Shown: piece by piece, positions 1 through 6,181 of the stretch
How positions within the stretch are numbered: the first letter of the stretch is position 1
Layout: each line of letters begins with the position of its first letter
The notes under the pieces: generated by a model
Told to the model about the DNA's origin: nothing
Database searches by the model: none
What the model saw: the letters and a program-made list of their open reading frames with translations, nothing else
Position numbers and translations under genes: made by a program
Assembly (NCBI GenBank): GCA_005792805.1
Contig: SXQV01000043.1
Span: 1 to 11,439 of the forward strand
From: Methylococcaceae bacterium
GTDB taxonomy: Bacteria; Pseudomonadota; Gammaproteobacteria; Methylococcales; Methylococcaceae
DNA length: 11,439 nucleotides
Direction: 5' to 3'

Positions 1-262
1 ACGTATGGTGCCGTGCGGTATAGCCGACATTCTCCAGATCGTTGTGCTTGCCACCCGCCCGAACGCAGCACTGAGAAGACGCCGCCCGAACGTAGGGGCG
101 CTCTTCTCGACCAAGAAACACATCTTTGAATTGCACCATCCCCGCATTGGTAAACAGGAGGGTAGGATCGTTAGCGGGAATCAAGGGACTCGAAGCGACG
201 GGCTTGTGCCCACACTCTTCGAAAAAACTCAAAAATAAACTCCGCAGTTCGGCGCTGGTCAT
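1..262 (-). CDS. alaS: Alanyl-tRNA synthetase, N-terminal fragment (runs off the window)
   Basis: AlaRS charges tRNA-Ala with alanine in the cytoplasm. Only the first 87 codons are in the window; the rest lies beyond position 1. The ATG at 260-262 opens a protein starting MTSAELRSLFLSFF, which matches the family start. It continues with NDPTLLFTNAGMVQFKDVFL (motif-1 region, about residues 31-50) and AGGKHNDLENVGYTARHHT (about 69-87), a hallmark of the class II AlaRS catalytic core. The Arg of VRAGG and the Lys of GGKHND, both important in E. coli AlaRS, are present. Residue 65 is Cys (TGC) where E. coli has Arg in SQRCVRAGG and many other bacteria and eukaryotes have Lys; see findings. The gene follows recX by 34 bp, the usual recA-recX-alaS order. 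The Shine-Dalgarno sequence before the ATG is weak. Confidence 0.96.
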   Translation of the reverse strand, partial: MTSAELRSLFLSFFEECGHKPVASSPLIPANDPTLLFTNAGMVQFKDVFLGREERPYVRAASSQCCVRAGGKHNDLENVGYTARHHT

Positions 263-296
263 GCTTCAGCCGTTATTCCATTCGTTAAAACTGACA

Positions 297-764
297 TCAC
301 TCTTCACTACCGCCTTGCCGCAACCGGCGAAAAAGGCGGTGAATCTGATCACCGGAAAAACCTCGCCACAGCAAGTAGCGCTGGCAGGCTGCCCGCTCTT
401 TCAAAGAAGCGGGCATGCCGCCACCAAACTTTCGGGAGTAAACCTGGTCTAGCTGATGATCCCAATCCAGAGATCCCATCTCGGGAACATCCCCTGCATC
501 AATCCCTCGCTGGCACAATTCCTGTCGAATCCTGTAAGCGCCAAAACCTTTAGCCAGGCGACTTCGGGTGAACACCTCGACAAAACGGACATCGCTTTGC
601 AGTCCGCGATCGCGAAAGTCTTCGATCACCGCATTGACGAGTCTCTCAGGAAATCCCTTGTGTACCAGTTTCTGGCGTAATTCTTCCTGGCTATGCTCAC
701 GAAGGGCCAAATAGCTCATACAGGCCGCTTCAAGCGACGGCCTCAGTTCATCTGCTTCGTTCAG
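297..764 (-). CDS. recX: Regulatory protein RecX; start probably CTG at 764 (ATG at 719 is the conservative alternative)
   Basis: RecX binds RecA filaments and inhibits recombinase and coprotease activity. It is built of repeated three-helix units. Visible family signatures are LALREHSQEELRQKL, the GFGAYRIRQELCQRGI block, and the C-terminal ACQRYLLWRGFSGDQIHRLFR. Starting at the ATG at 717-719 gives 140 aa but cuts the first helix. The frame stays open upstream and encodes NEADELRPSLEAACMSYLAL, which aligns with the N-terminal helix of E. coli and Pseudomonas RecX. No ATG, GTG or TTG fits there, but a CTG at 762-764 has GAGG seven bases before it and overlaps the recA stop as CTGA. That start gives 155 aa, close to the usual 150-166. 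Translational coupling to recA is inferred. Gene identity is secure; the start codon is less so. Confidence 0.93.
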   Translation of the reverse strand: MNEADELRPSLEAACMSYLALREHSQEELRQKLVHKGFPERLVNAVIEDFRDRGLQSDVRFVEVFTRSRLAKGFGAYRIRQELCQRGIDAGDVPEMGSLDWDHQLDQVYSRKFGGGMPASLKERAACQRYLLWRGFSGDQIHRLFRRLRQGGSEE

Positions 765-1807
765 AAGCTTTCCTCTGCTCCGACTGACGCAGCCGGTTTA
801 ACCGCCGCTTCGCCCCTGGCACCAAAAGCCTTCTCCCGAATACTGGCTTCCAGAGCATGAGCAATGTCTGGATGCTCCTTCAGATAGGTGCGCACATTGT
901 CCTTGCCCTGACCTATCCGGTCGCCGCCATAGCTGTACCAGGAACCGGCCTTTTGCACCAACTCATGGGCAACGCCCAAATCAACCAGCTCCCCTTCACG
1001 GGAAACCCCCTCTCCGTAGATAATCTCGAACTCGGCATTACGAAACGGTGGGGCCACTTTGTTCTTGACCACCTTGACTCGGGTCTCATTTCCAACCACT
1101 TCGTCACCATTTTTGATCGCACCAATGCGGCGAATATCCAGGCGAACCGAAGCATAAAATTTCAGCGCATTACCCCCCGTCGTCGTTTCAGGGCTACCAA
1201 ACAAGACTCCGATCTTCATGCGCATTTGATTGATGAAAATCACCAGTGTGTTGGACCGCTTGATGTTGGCAGTCAATTTGCGCAACGCCTGCGACATCAA
1301 TCGCGCCTGCAAGCCTACATGGGAGTCTCCCATCTCGCCCTCGATTTCGGCCTTGGGGGTCAACGCTGCCACCGAGTCGACAACGACGATATCAACACCG
1401 CCAGAGCGCACCAACATATCGGCGATTTCCAATGCCTGCTCGCCAGTATCGGGCTGGGAAACCAGCAACTCTCCGAGATTCACGCCAATCTTCTCCGCAT
1501 AACCGGGATCAAGAGCGTGTTCAGCATCAATGAAAGCCGCCACCCCGCCGAGTTTTTGAGCCTGCGCGATAACCTCCAACGTCAACGTCGTCTTACCTGA
1601 AGATTCCGGACCATAAATCTCGACGATGCGGCCACGCGGCAACCCACCACAACCCAGAGCAATATCCAGCGTCAGGGAACCCGTTGGAATCACGTCAAGA
1701 TCGCGGTTTGCCGGCGTATCACCCATGCGCATCACAGAACCCTTGCCGAATTGCTTTTCAATCTGGGAGAGCGCAGCACTCAAGGCTTTTTGCTTGTTTT
1801 CGTCCAT
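761..1807 (-). CDS. recA: Recombinase A
   Basis: RecA polymerises on single-stranded DNA, drives homologous pairing and strand exchange, and stimulates LexA self-cleavage. The 348-aa product is full length (E. coli 353). It begins MDENKQKALSAALSQIEKQF, the standard N-terminal polymerisation helix. Walker A is GPESSGKT (66-73), the catalytic Glu is in AFIDAEHALD (about 96), and Walker B is IVVVDS (about 140-145). The L1/L2 DNA-binding region runs from about 157 to 211 and includes FINQMRMKIG and FGSPETTTGGNALKFYASVR. The C-terminal tail ends acidic, AEESF. The Shine-Dalgarno sequence before the ATG is poor, but in-frame stops just upstream and the family N-terminus fix the start. It lies 111 bp after the thpR remnant and overlaps the proposed recX start by 4 bp. 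No canonical CTG-N10-CAG LexA box is visible upstream. Confidence 0.99.
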   Translation of the reverse strand: MDENKQKALSAALSQIEKQFGKGSVMRMGDTPANRDLDVIPTGSLTLDIALGCGGLPRGRIVEIYGPESSGKTTLTLEVIAQAQKLGGVAAFIDAEHALDPGYAEKIGVNLGELLVSQPDTGEQALEIADMLVRSGGVDIVVVDSVAALTPKAEIEGEMGDSHVGLQARLMSQALRKLTANIKRSNTLVIFINQMRMKIGVLFGSPETTTGGNALKFYASVRLDIRRIGAIKNGDEVVGNETRVKVVKNKVAPPFRNAEFEIIYGEGVSREGELVDLGVAHELVQKAGSWYSYGGDRIGQGKDNVRTYLKEHPDIAHALEASIREKAFGARGEAAVKPAASVGAEESF

Positions 1808-1918
1808 CCGGGTGACTTTAGCTCATTAGTATTCAAAATAGCCCAAGATTATCTCACAGCACCCCATACGGGGATACCGCCAGGATATCCGACGAAAGTC
1901 GTCTCGCGGCCTACAAAA
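1808..1918 (-). promoter_or_regulatory. recA upstream region, probable promoter
   Basis: This 111-bp gap between the thpR remnant and recA must hold any recA-proximal promoter. On the minus strand a GATAAT at 1853-1848 is a fair -10 element, 41 bp before the ATG, but nothing resembling TTGACA lies 16-18 bp further upstream. A short CCCC-GTAT-GGGG inverted repeat (about 1863-1874) lies just upstream of it. A small hairpin, GACGA-CTT-TCGTC, lies near 1890-1903. A search by eye for CTG-N10-CAG found none. The region plausibly drives recA, but the exact start is not determinable from sequence. Confidence 0.35.
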
Positions 1919-2136
1919 TCAGAGCGGCCAAGCTCCAACCCTTGAGTAGACTGAACCTGAAACCGAGGGGCGAAACTCGACGGGATGGAATGCATTCACT
2001 TCAAACTGAACTGGTTCAGACAAATCTCCCAACGGCGACAAGATCGCAACGAATCCTGCCGGCCAAGCAATTGTTTTTTCGCCACCGCATTGGGCCGGAA
2101 CGCAAAAAACACACGAAGCGGGATGTCTTCACTCAC
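1919..2136 (-). pseudogene. thpR: Remnant of thpR (RNA 2',3'-cyclic phosphodiesterase / 2'-5' RNA ligase), internally deleted and frameshifted
   Basis: The start of the remnant overlaps the pncC stop by 8 bp (GTG at 2134-2136). Read in that frame it gives SEDIPLRVFFAFRPNAVAKK, the N-terminal beta strand and helix typical of ThpR/LigT (pattern LRLFFAL-P), then stops at 1996-1998 after 46 codons. In another frame, ending at the TGA at 1919-1921, the last 32 codons read EPVQFEVNAFHP, then VEFRPSVSGSVYSRVGAWPL. This fits the C-terminal strands of ThpR, which end in a G-x-x-Y and WPL pattern. Intact family members are about 175-190 aa; here only about 218 bp remain. The middle of the gene, including the first His-x-Thr catalytic motif, is gone, and I see no intact second one. 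The join lies roughly between 2018 and 2062. The product cannot be functional. An assembly deletion is the main alternative. Confidence 0.75.
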
Positions 2137-2629
2137 GAAAAAGATCCAGCACTCCCTGCAAGGCCACAACTACGGCCTGTCGCCGAACGGCCCGACGATC
2201 ACCTGATAACACCGCACGGTGTACGGTGGCATCACGGTCAACTCTTTGCCAGGCAAACCAGACTGTGCCCACCGGTTTGTCTGGTGAACCTCCCGAGGGT
2301 CCTGCTATCCCGCTCACCGCCACGGCTACCCGTGCCCGACTCAAGCCCAAGGCTCCCGAAACCATCGCCCGAATCACGGGTTCGCTCACCGCACCGAATT
2401 CGGCAATAATTTTCGGATCCACCCCAAGCATCTCCGTCTTGGCGACATTGCTATAGGCAACAAACCCCCGATCAAACCACACCGAGCTGCCAGGGACATC
2501 GGTTACACACTGCGCAATCCATCCACCCGTGCAGGATTCAGCGGTTGCCAGCATGCTGCCTTCCGTGGTCAGTAACTGGCCTACCCTTTTAGGCAAGTCG
2601 TCCAGACCGAAACCATGGTCATCTGCCAC
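2129..2629 (-). CDS. pncC: Nicotinamide-nucleotide amidohydrolase PncC (stand-alone CinA C-terminal domain)
   Basis: PncC deamidates nicotinamide mononucleotide to nicotinate mononucleotide. This recycles the NMN that bacterial DNA ligase releases. The 166-aa protein is the single CinA C-terminal domain, the length of E. coli PncC, with no N-terminal COG1058 domain. Signatures are TAESCTGGWIA (about 29-39, nucleophile Ser32), GFVAYSNVAK (55-64), GAVSEPV (79-85), VSGIAGPSGG (105-114), KPVGTVWFA and GDRRAVRRQA (143-152). The start is GTG at 2627-2629; an in-frame TAA two codons upstream rules out extension, and the Shine-Dalgarno sequence is weak. It lies 53 bp after purA. Its stop overlaps the start of the thpR remnant. 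A cinA-family gene before recA is a common bacterial arrangement. Confidence 0.95.
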   Translation of the reverse strand: MADDHGFGLDDLPKRVGQLLTTEGSMLATAESCTGGWIAQCVTDVPGSSVWFDRGFVAYSNVAKTEMLGVDPKIIAEFGAVSEPVIRAMVSGALGLSRARVAVAVSGIAGPSGGSPDKPVGTVWFAWQRVDRDATVHRAVLSGDRRAVRRQAVVVALQGVLDLFRE

Positions 2630-2682
2630 GACTTAAATCTACGATCAAATAACAACCACACCCCACCAAAATCATTCACCTA

Positions 2683-3978
2683 TCAGTCGAACGGATGACG
2701 GAGAACGATGGTTTCCTTGCGATCAGGGCCAGTGGACAGAATATCCACAGGCACTCCCACCAAGCTGGCGACGCGATCTATATAATTCCTGGCCGCTTCA
2801 GGCAGTTTATCTAACTCGGTGACACCGGCCGTCGACTCTGACCAGCCCGGCATCTCCTCGATAACAGGCTCACACTGAGCATAAGCCTCAGCGCCGATAG
2901 GAACGGCGTCAATTTCCATGCCCCGATAACGGTAACGAGTACAGATACCGATCGTGTCAAGCCCATCGAGCACATCGAGCTTGGTCAGACAGAGACCGGA
3001 AAGGCTGTTCAGCCTGGCCGACCGCCTCATCAAAACGGCATCGAACCAGCCACAACGCCTCGCCCTGCCGGTCGTCGCCCCAAATTCAGCCCCTTTGCTG
3101 GAAAGATGCTGACCACGATCATCGAATAGCTCAGTCGGGAACGGGCCATTACCCACGCGAGTGGAATAAGCCTTGGTAATTCCCAGCACATAATCAAACT
3201 CAAGCAGTCCCACACCCGTCCCTGACGCGGCCCCACCCGCCGTGGTATTCGAGGAAGTGACATAGGGATAAGTCCCATGATCGATATCAAGCATGGCACC
3301 CTGAGCACCCTCGAATAGCACATTGCTACCGTCTTCTTCACGAAACCGATGAAGATCGCCCGCCACATCACCTAGCATGGGTTTGATTTCCTCGCCTATC
3401 TTCACAAGCTTGGCCAACTCCACAGCGAAATCGAGCGGTTCCTCATGAAAATACTGACTGAGTACAAAATTGTGGAAATCCAGCAATTCCCTTAGGCGAT
3501 CTTCCAGCAACTTGGGGTAGAAGAGGTCTCCCGCCCTAAGACCACGACGCGAAACCTTGTCCTCATAGGCGGGGCCTATACCCCGGCCTGTGGTACCGAT
3601 CGCCTTGGCACCGCGAGCTTTTTCCCGTGCCAGGTCAAGCGCTACATGAATGGGAAGAATCAGCGCACAGGCTTCACTGATAGTCAGCCGCTCGCGAACA
3701 GGAATCCCAGCGCTTTCCAGCACCCCAATTTCGTTCATCAGTGCTTCGGGTGAGAGAACCACGCCGTTACCAATGTAACAACGGACGGTTTCCCGGAGAA
3801 TGCCCGAAGGGATCAAGTGCAAGACGGTTTTTTTGCCATCAATCACGAGCGTATGACCGGCATTATGACCACCCTGGAAGCGAACAACCCCCTGGGCACG
3901 CTCAGTCAGGATGTCCACCAGCTTGCCCTTGCCCTCATCACCCCATTGCGTGCCGATCACTACGACATTTTTTCCCAT
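2683..3978 (-). CDS. purA: Adenylosuccinate synthetase
   Basis: PurA joins IMP and aspartate using GTP to make adenylosuccinate, the first committed step to AMP. The 431-aa protein is full length (E. coli 432). Visible motifs are GTQWGDEGKGKLVD (9-22, catalytic Asp14), GGHNAGHT (36-43, catalytic His42), TTGRGIGPAYEDKVSRRG (129-146), VLFEGAQGAMLDIDHGTYPY (220-239), ATTGRARRCGW (301-311) and TKLDVLDG (332-339, guanine binding). It ends KETIVLRHPFD. The ATG at 3976-3978 follows a purine-rich GGGAAAAAGA stretch. It lies 36 bp after hisZ, too close for much else, so it is likely cotranscribed with it. No terminator is evident in the 53 bp before pncC. Confidence 0.99.
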   Translation of the reverse strand: MGKNVVVIGTQWGDEGKGKLVDILTERAQGVVRFQGGHNAGHTLVIDGKKTVLHLIPSGILRETVRCYIGNGVVLSPEALMNEIGVLESAGIPVRERLTISEACALILPIHVALDLAREKARGAKAIGTTGRGIGPAYEDKVSRRGLRAGDLFYPKLLEDRLRELLDFHNFVLSQYFHEEPLDFAVELAKLVKIGEEIKPMLGDVAGDLHRFREEDGSNVLFEGAQGAMLDIDHGTYPYVTSSNTTAGGAASGTGVGLLEFDYVLGITKAYSTRVGNGPFPTELFDDRGQHLSSKGAEFGATTGRARRCGWFDAVLMRRSARLNSLSGLCLTKLDVLDGLDTIGICTRYRYRGMEIDAVPIGAEAYAQCEPVIEEMPGWSESTAGVTELDKLPEAARNYIDRVASLVGVPVDILSTGPDRKETIVLRHPFD

Positions 3979-4014
3979 TCTTTTTCCCGTTTTTTGTTTG
4001 TATGCAGGTGTCTT

Positions 4015-5193
4015 TCAGACGGCCCGCCAGTGACCATTCTCTTTCCTAAGCAGCTTGCCGCAGCCCAAGCCCTCCGCAGACTCGGCCTCCCCGCCCAAGG
4101 ACTGGATGACGACCCTACCCTGGCTACGCAGCTCCGCAATCGACTGATCAAGCTGGGCATCCTGGATCGCCGGCGCAAAGATGAGGTCGTCGCGACACTC
4201 CTTGCTCCCCGGGGACAATCCAGCCAGCATCTTCAGGTCGGCACTGAAACCCACGGCTGGACGTGCGAACCCAAATGTCCGGCCAATATCATCATAGCGG
4301 CCACCACGAGCTACCTCCCTGCCTTGACCAGAGGCGAAGGCGGCAAAAACCACCCCTGTGTGGTATTGATAACCGCGCAACTCTGCCAAATCAACATTGA
4401 GCGGCAAATCAGGATGACGTGCACCTAGAATCTCGGTGATCGCCGACAATTCACCGAGCGCAGCGCCAATCGGACTCCCTGCCCCACTCAAGCGGGAATG
4501 CGCCTCCAGAATCACATCTCTGGAGCCATTTAGATCCAGCAAGGCTCTCATCATGTCGCCAGTGGTCCTTGATACACCGACGCCGCCGAGAAATGCACCG
4601 AGATCAGTCGCGTCTTTACGCTGAAGGATGTCGAAAAGAATGGATTCTTGGGGTTCCGTGAGCCCCGCCTGTCTGGCAAGCGCACGATAGATGCCCACAT
4701 GCCCCAAATCCAGGTGTACGCCGGGCACAGCCGCAATCTCAAGGGTCTCCAGCATCAAGCGAATGACCTCAACAGAGGCAGCTACACTGCCATGCCCATA
4801 TAGTTCCGCTCCGACCTGAATGGGATTCCGTGACTTGTCCAGATGGCCCGATAGGGCATGCACCACAGAACCGAAATAGCAAAGCCGGGATGGCAAACCC
4901 TCGACCGCAGTCCGTGCATCGATGCGTGCGACCTGAGGAGTCATATCCGCCCGCAAACCAATAAGCCTCCCACTCACCGGATCCGTCAGCTTGAGCGTCT
5001 GCAGATCGAGTTCATGGCCAGTCCCAACCAGCAGCGAGTCGAGAAAATCGACCATCGGCGGCATCACCAATCGATAGCCCCAAGTGGCAAATCGGTCGAC
5101 CAAGCGGCGCCCTAACCGATCCAGCTTCTCTGCTTCGCCGGGAAAAATCTCTTCGATACCTTCAGGCAATAGCCAGCGGTCTTGCGTCAGCAT
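4015..5193 (-). CDS. hisZ: ATP phosphoribosyltransferase regulatory subunit HisZ
   Basis: HisZ is a paralogue of histidyl-tRNA synthetase that cannot charge tRNA. It assembles with the short form of HisG and gives it activity and histidine feedback control in the first step of histidine synthesis. The 392-aa protein begins MLTQDRWLLPEGIEEIFPGE, the typical HisZ start. It has HisRS-like class II motifs: LRADMTPQVAR (80-90), RGYQYHTGVVF (273-283) and ARGGRYD (295-301). It is about 30 residues shorter than HisRS and has no recognisable anticodon-binding domain, which separates it from hisS. Its presence implies a short HisG elsewhere in the genome. It lies between hflC (130 bp, with a strong inverted repeat) and purA (36 bp), an order seen in many gammaproteobacteria. 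No clear Shine-Dalgarno sequence precedes the ATG. Confidence 0.96.
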   Translation of the reverse strand: MLTQDRWLLPEGIEEIFPGEAEKLDRLGRRLVDRFATWGYRLVMPPMVDFLDSLLVGTGHELDLQTLKLTDPVSGRLIGLRADMTPQVARIDARTAVEGLPSRLCYFGSVVHALSGHLDKSRNPIQVGAELYGHGSVAASVEVIRLMLETLEIAAVPGVHLDLGHVGIYRALARQAGLTEPQESILFDILQRKDATDLGAFLGGVGVSRTTGDMMRALLDLNGSRDVILEAHSRLSGAGSPIGAALGELSAITEILGARHPDLPLNVDLAELRGYQYHTGVVFAAFASGQGREVARGGRYDDIGRTFGFARPAVGFSADLKMLAGLSPGSKECRDDLIFAPAIQDAQLDQSIAELRSQGRVVIQSLGGEAESAEGLGCGKLLRKENGHWRAV

Positions 5194-5224
5194 GATAGCG
5201 TGTTGAGGGGTTCCAAAAGGGCGA

Positions 5225-5259
5225 TATTACTGGATGACAGGCTCTTTCATCCAGTAATA
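5225..5259. repeat. Perfect 13-bp inverted repeat in the hflC-hisZ gap
   Basis: The arms are TATTACTGGATGA (5225-5237) and TCATCCAGTAATA (5247-5259), exactly complementary, with a 9-nt loop. On the minus strand the hairpin would form 65 nt after the hflC stop and 31 nt before the hisZ start. No T tract follows directly (TCGCCCTTTT comes next), so it is not a textbook intrinsic terminator. It could be a weak terminator, an mRNA-stabilising 3' hairpin, a control hairpin for hisZ, or a protein-binding operator. Apart from this repeat I see nothing in the 130-bp gap. Confidence 0.75.
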
Positions 5260-5323
5260 AAGCTCCCGGTATGCCGTAGTTCGTTTCAAATGGGGAAAGC
5301 CGTAAGCATTCCAATGGCCCGTT

Positions 5324-6181
5324 TTATTTAGGCTTCTTGAAGTACTGAAAGAACTCCGAATCAGGCGAAACCACCATGAGACTGCGATCATCCTTAAACG
5401 CCTGCCGATAGGCGATCAGGCTACGATTGAACTGGAAGAATTCCTTGTTCCTGCCATAAGCCTGCGCATAGATGTCAGATGCGGCGGCATCGCCCTGACC
5501 ACGACGAATTTCTGCGTCTCTCTGCGCCTCGGCGACCAGAACATCGCGTTGACGATCCGCTTCGGCCCGGATTTTTTCCGCCGCCTCAGCACCGCGCGAA
5601 CGGAATTCGCGAGCCACTCGGGCTCTTTCAGCCTCCATTCTTCGGTAAACGGATGAGCTGACCTCTTCCGGAAGATCAACCCGCATGACTCTGATATCGG
5701 TGACTTCCACGCCCAAACCGGCGACGGCAGGAGCCACCATCTTGGTGAGCGAATCCTGGATGCGTCCGCGATCAGAAGAAACCAACTCACGAATGGTGCG
5801 CTTGCTGAACTCATTCCGCATGGCGTCCTTGGTGATCTGATCTAGCCGGATATTCGCCTGAGACTTGTCGCCAGCAACCGAGGTGTAGAACTTCGTCACA
5901 TCATTGATGCGCCACTTCACGAACCAGTCCACGATGACGTTTTTCTTTTCCGAAGTCAGGAACCGCTCCGGTTTTGACTCCAACGCAAGAATCCGATCAT
6001 CAAACTTTTTGACCTGGCGATACGGCAGCTTGAAGTGAAGCCCGGGGGCGTAGTCGTTACCTACGATCTTCTTGAACTCCAACAAAACCGCTTTCTCGGT
6101 CTCCGATACGGTAAACGTCATGGTGAAGAGCAGGAAAATCCCGACCAGTCCAAGCCCGGCAATCAAGTTGTTTTTATTCAC
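5324..6181 (-). CDS. hflC: FtsH protease modulator HflC (SPFH/prohibitin family)
   Basis: HflC is an inner-membrane SPFH protein that forms a large cage with HflK around FtsH and modulates its proteolysis. The 285-aa product has one N-terminal membrane segment (about residues 6-25, LIAGLGLVGIFLLF). A periplasmic SPFH domain follows (about 25-190), with PGLHFKLPYRQVKKFDDRIL and VTDIRVMRVDLPEEV. A charged coiled-coil region follows (about 185-240, AERARVAREFRSRGAEAAEK), and the C-terminal end is SEFFQYFKKPK. The start is GTG at 6179-6181, overlapping the hflK stop as GTGA, with AGGGGG eight bases upstream. This implies translational coupling and equal amounts of the two partners. Confidence 0.97.
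   Translation of the reverse strand: MNKNNLIAGLGLVGIFLLFTMTFTVSETEKAVLLEFKKIVGNDYAPGLHFKLPYRQVKKFDDRILALESKPERFLTSEKKNVIVDWFVKWRINDVTKFYTSVAGDKSQANIRLDQITKDAMRNEFSKRTIRELVSSDRGRIQDSLTKMVAPAVAGLGVEVTDIRVMRVDLPEEVSSSVYRRMEAERARVAREFRSRGAEAAEKIRAEADRQRDVLVAEAQRDAEIRRGQGDAAASDIYAQAYGRNKEFFQFNRSLIAYRQAFKDDRSLMVVSPDSEFFQYFKKPK

Noticed and set aside
857..1600. A 247-codon open frame on the plus strand opposite recA
   Set aside because: It is a shadow of recA codon structure. The translation resembles no family, and recA on the other strand is unmistakable.
1824..1845. TTAGTATTCAAAATAG as a Xanthomonas-type LexA site
   Set aside because: Only one half matches TTAG-N6-TACTA well, so it is too weak to annotate.
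1996..2136. A genuine 46-aa small protein after pncC
   Set aside because: Its first 25 residues match the ThpR N-terminus and the rest is out of frame with the ThpR C-terminus, so a decayed gene explains it better.
1942..2409. A 155-codon plus-strand open frame opposite the thpR remnant and pncC
   Set aside because: It is Pro/Arg-rich, low-quality coding without family resemblance. The minus strand carries pncC and the thpR pieces.
2630..2682. Possible terminator or promoter in the purA-pncC gap
   Set aside because: No stem with a T tract and no convincing -35/-10 pair is visible in these 53 bp.
3817..4428. A 203-codon plus-strand open frame across the purA-hisZ boundary
   Set aside because: It runs antisense to the conserved ends of purA and hisZ, and the translation has no recognisable domain.
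5225..5259. Calling the hflC-hisZ inverted repeat an intrinsic terminator
   Set aside because: The stem is strong, but no T tract follows it directly on the minus strand. It is kept as a repeat of unknown role.
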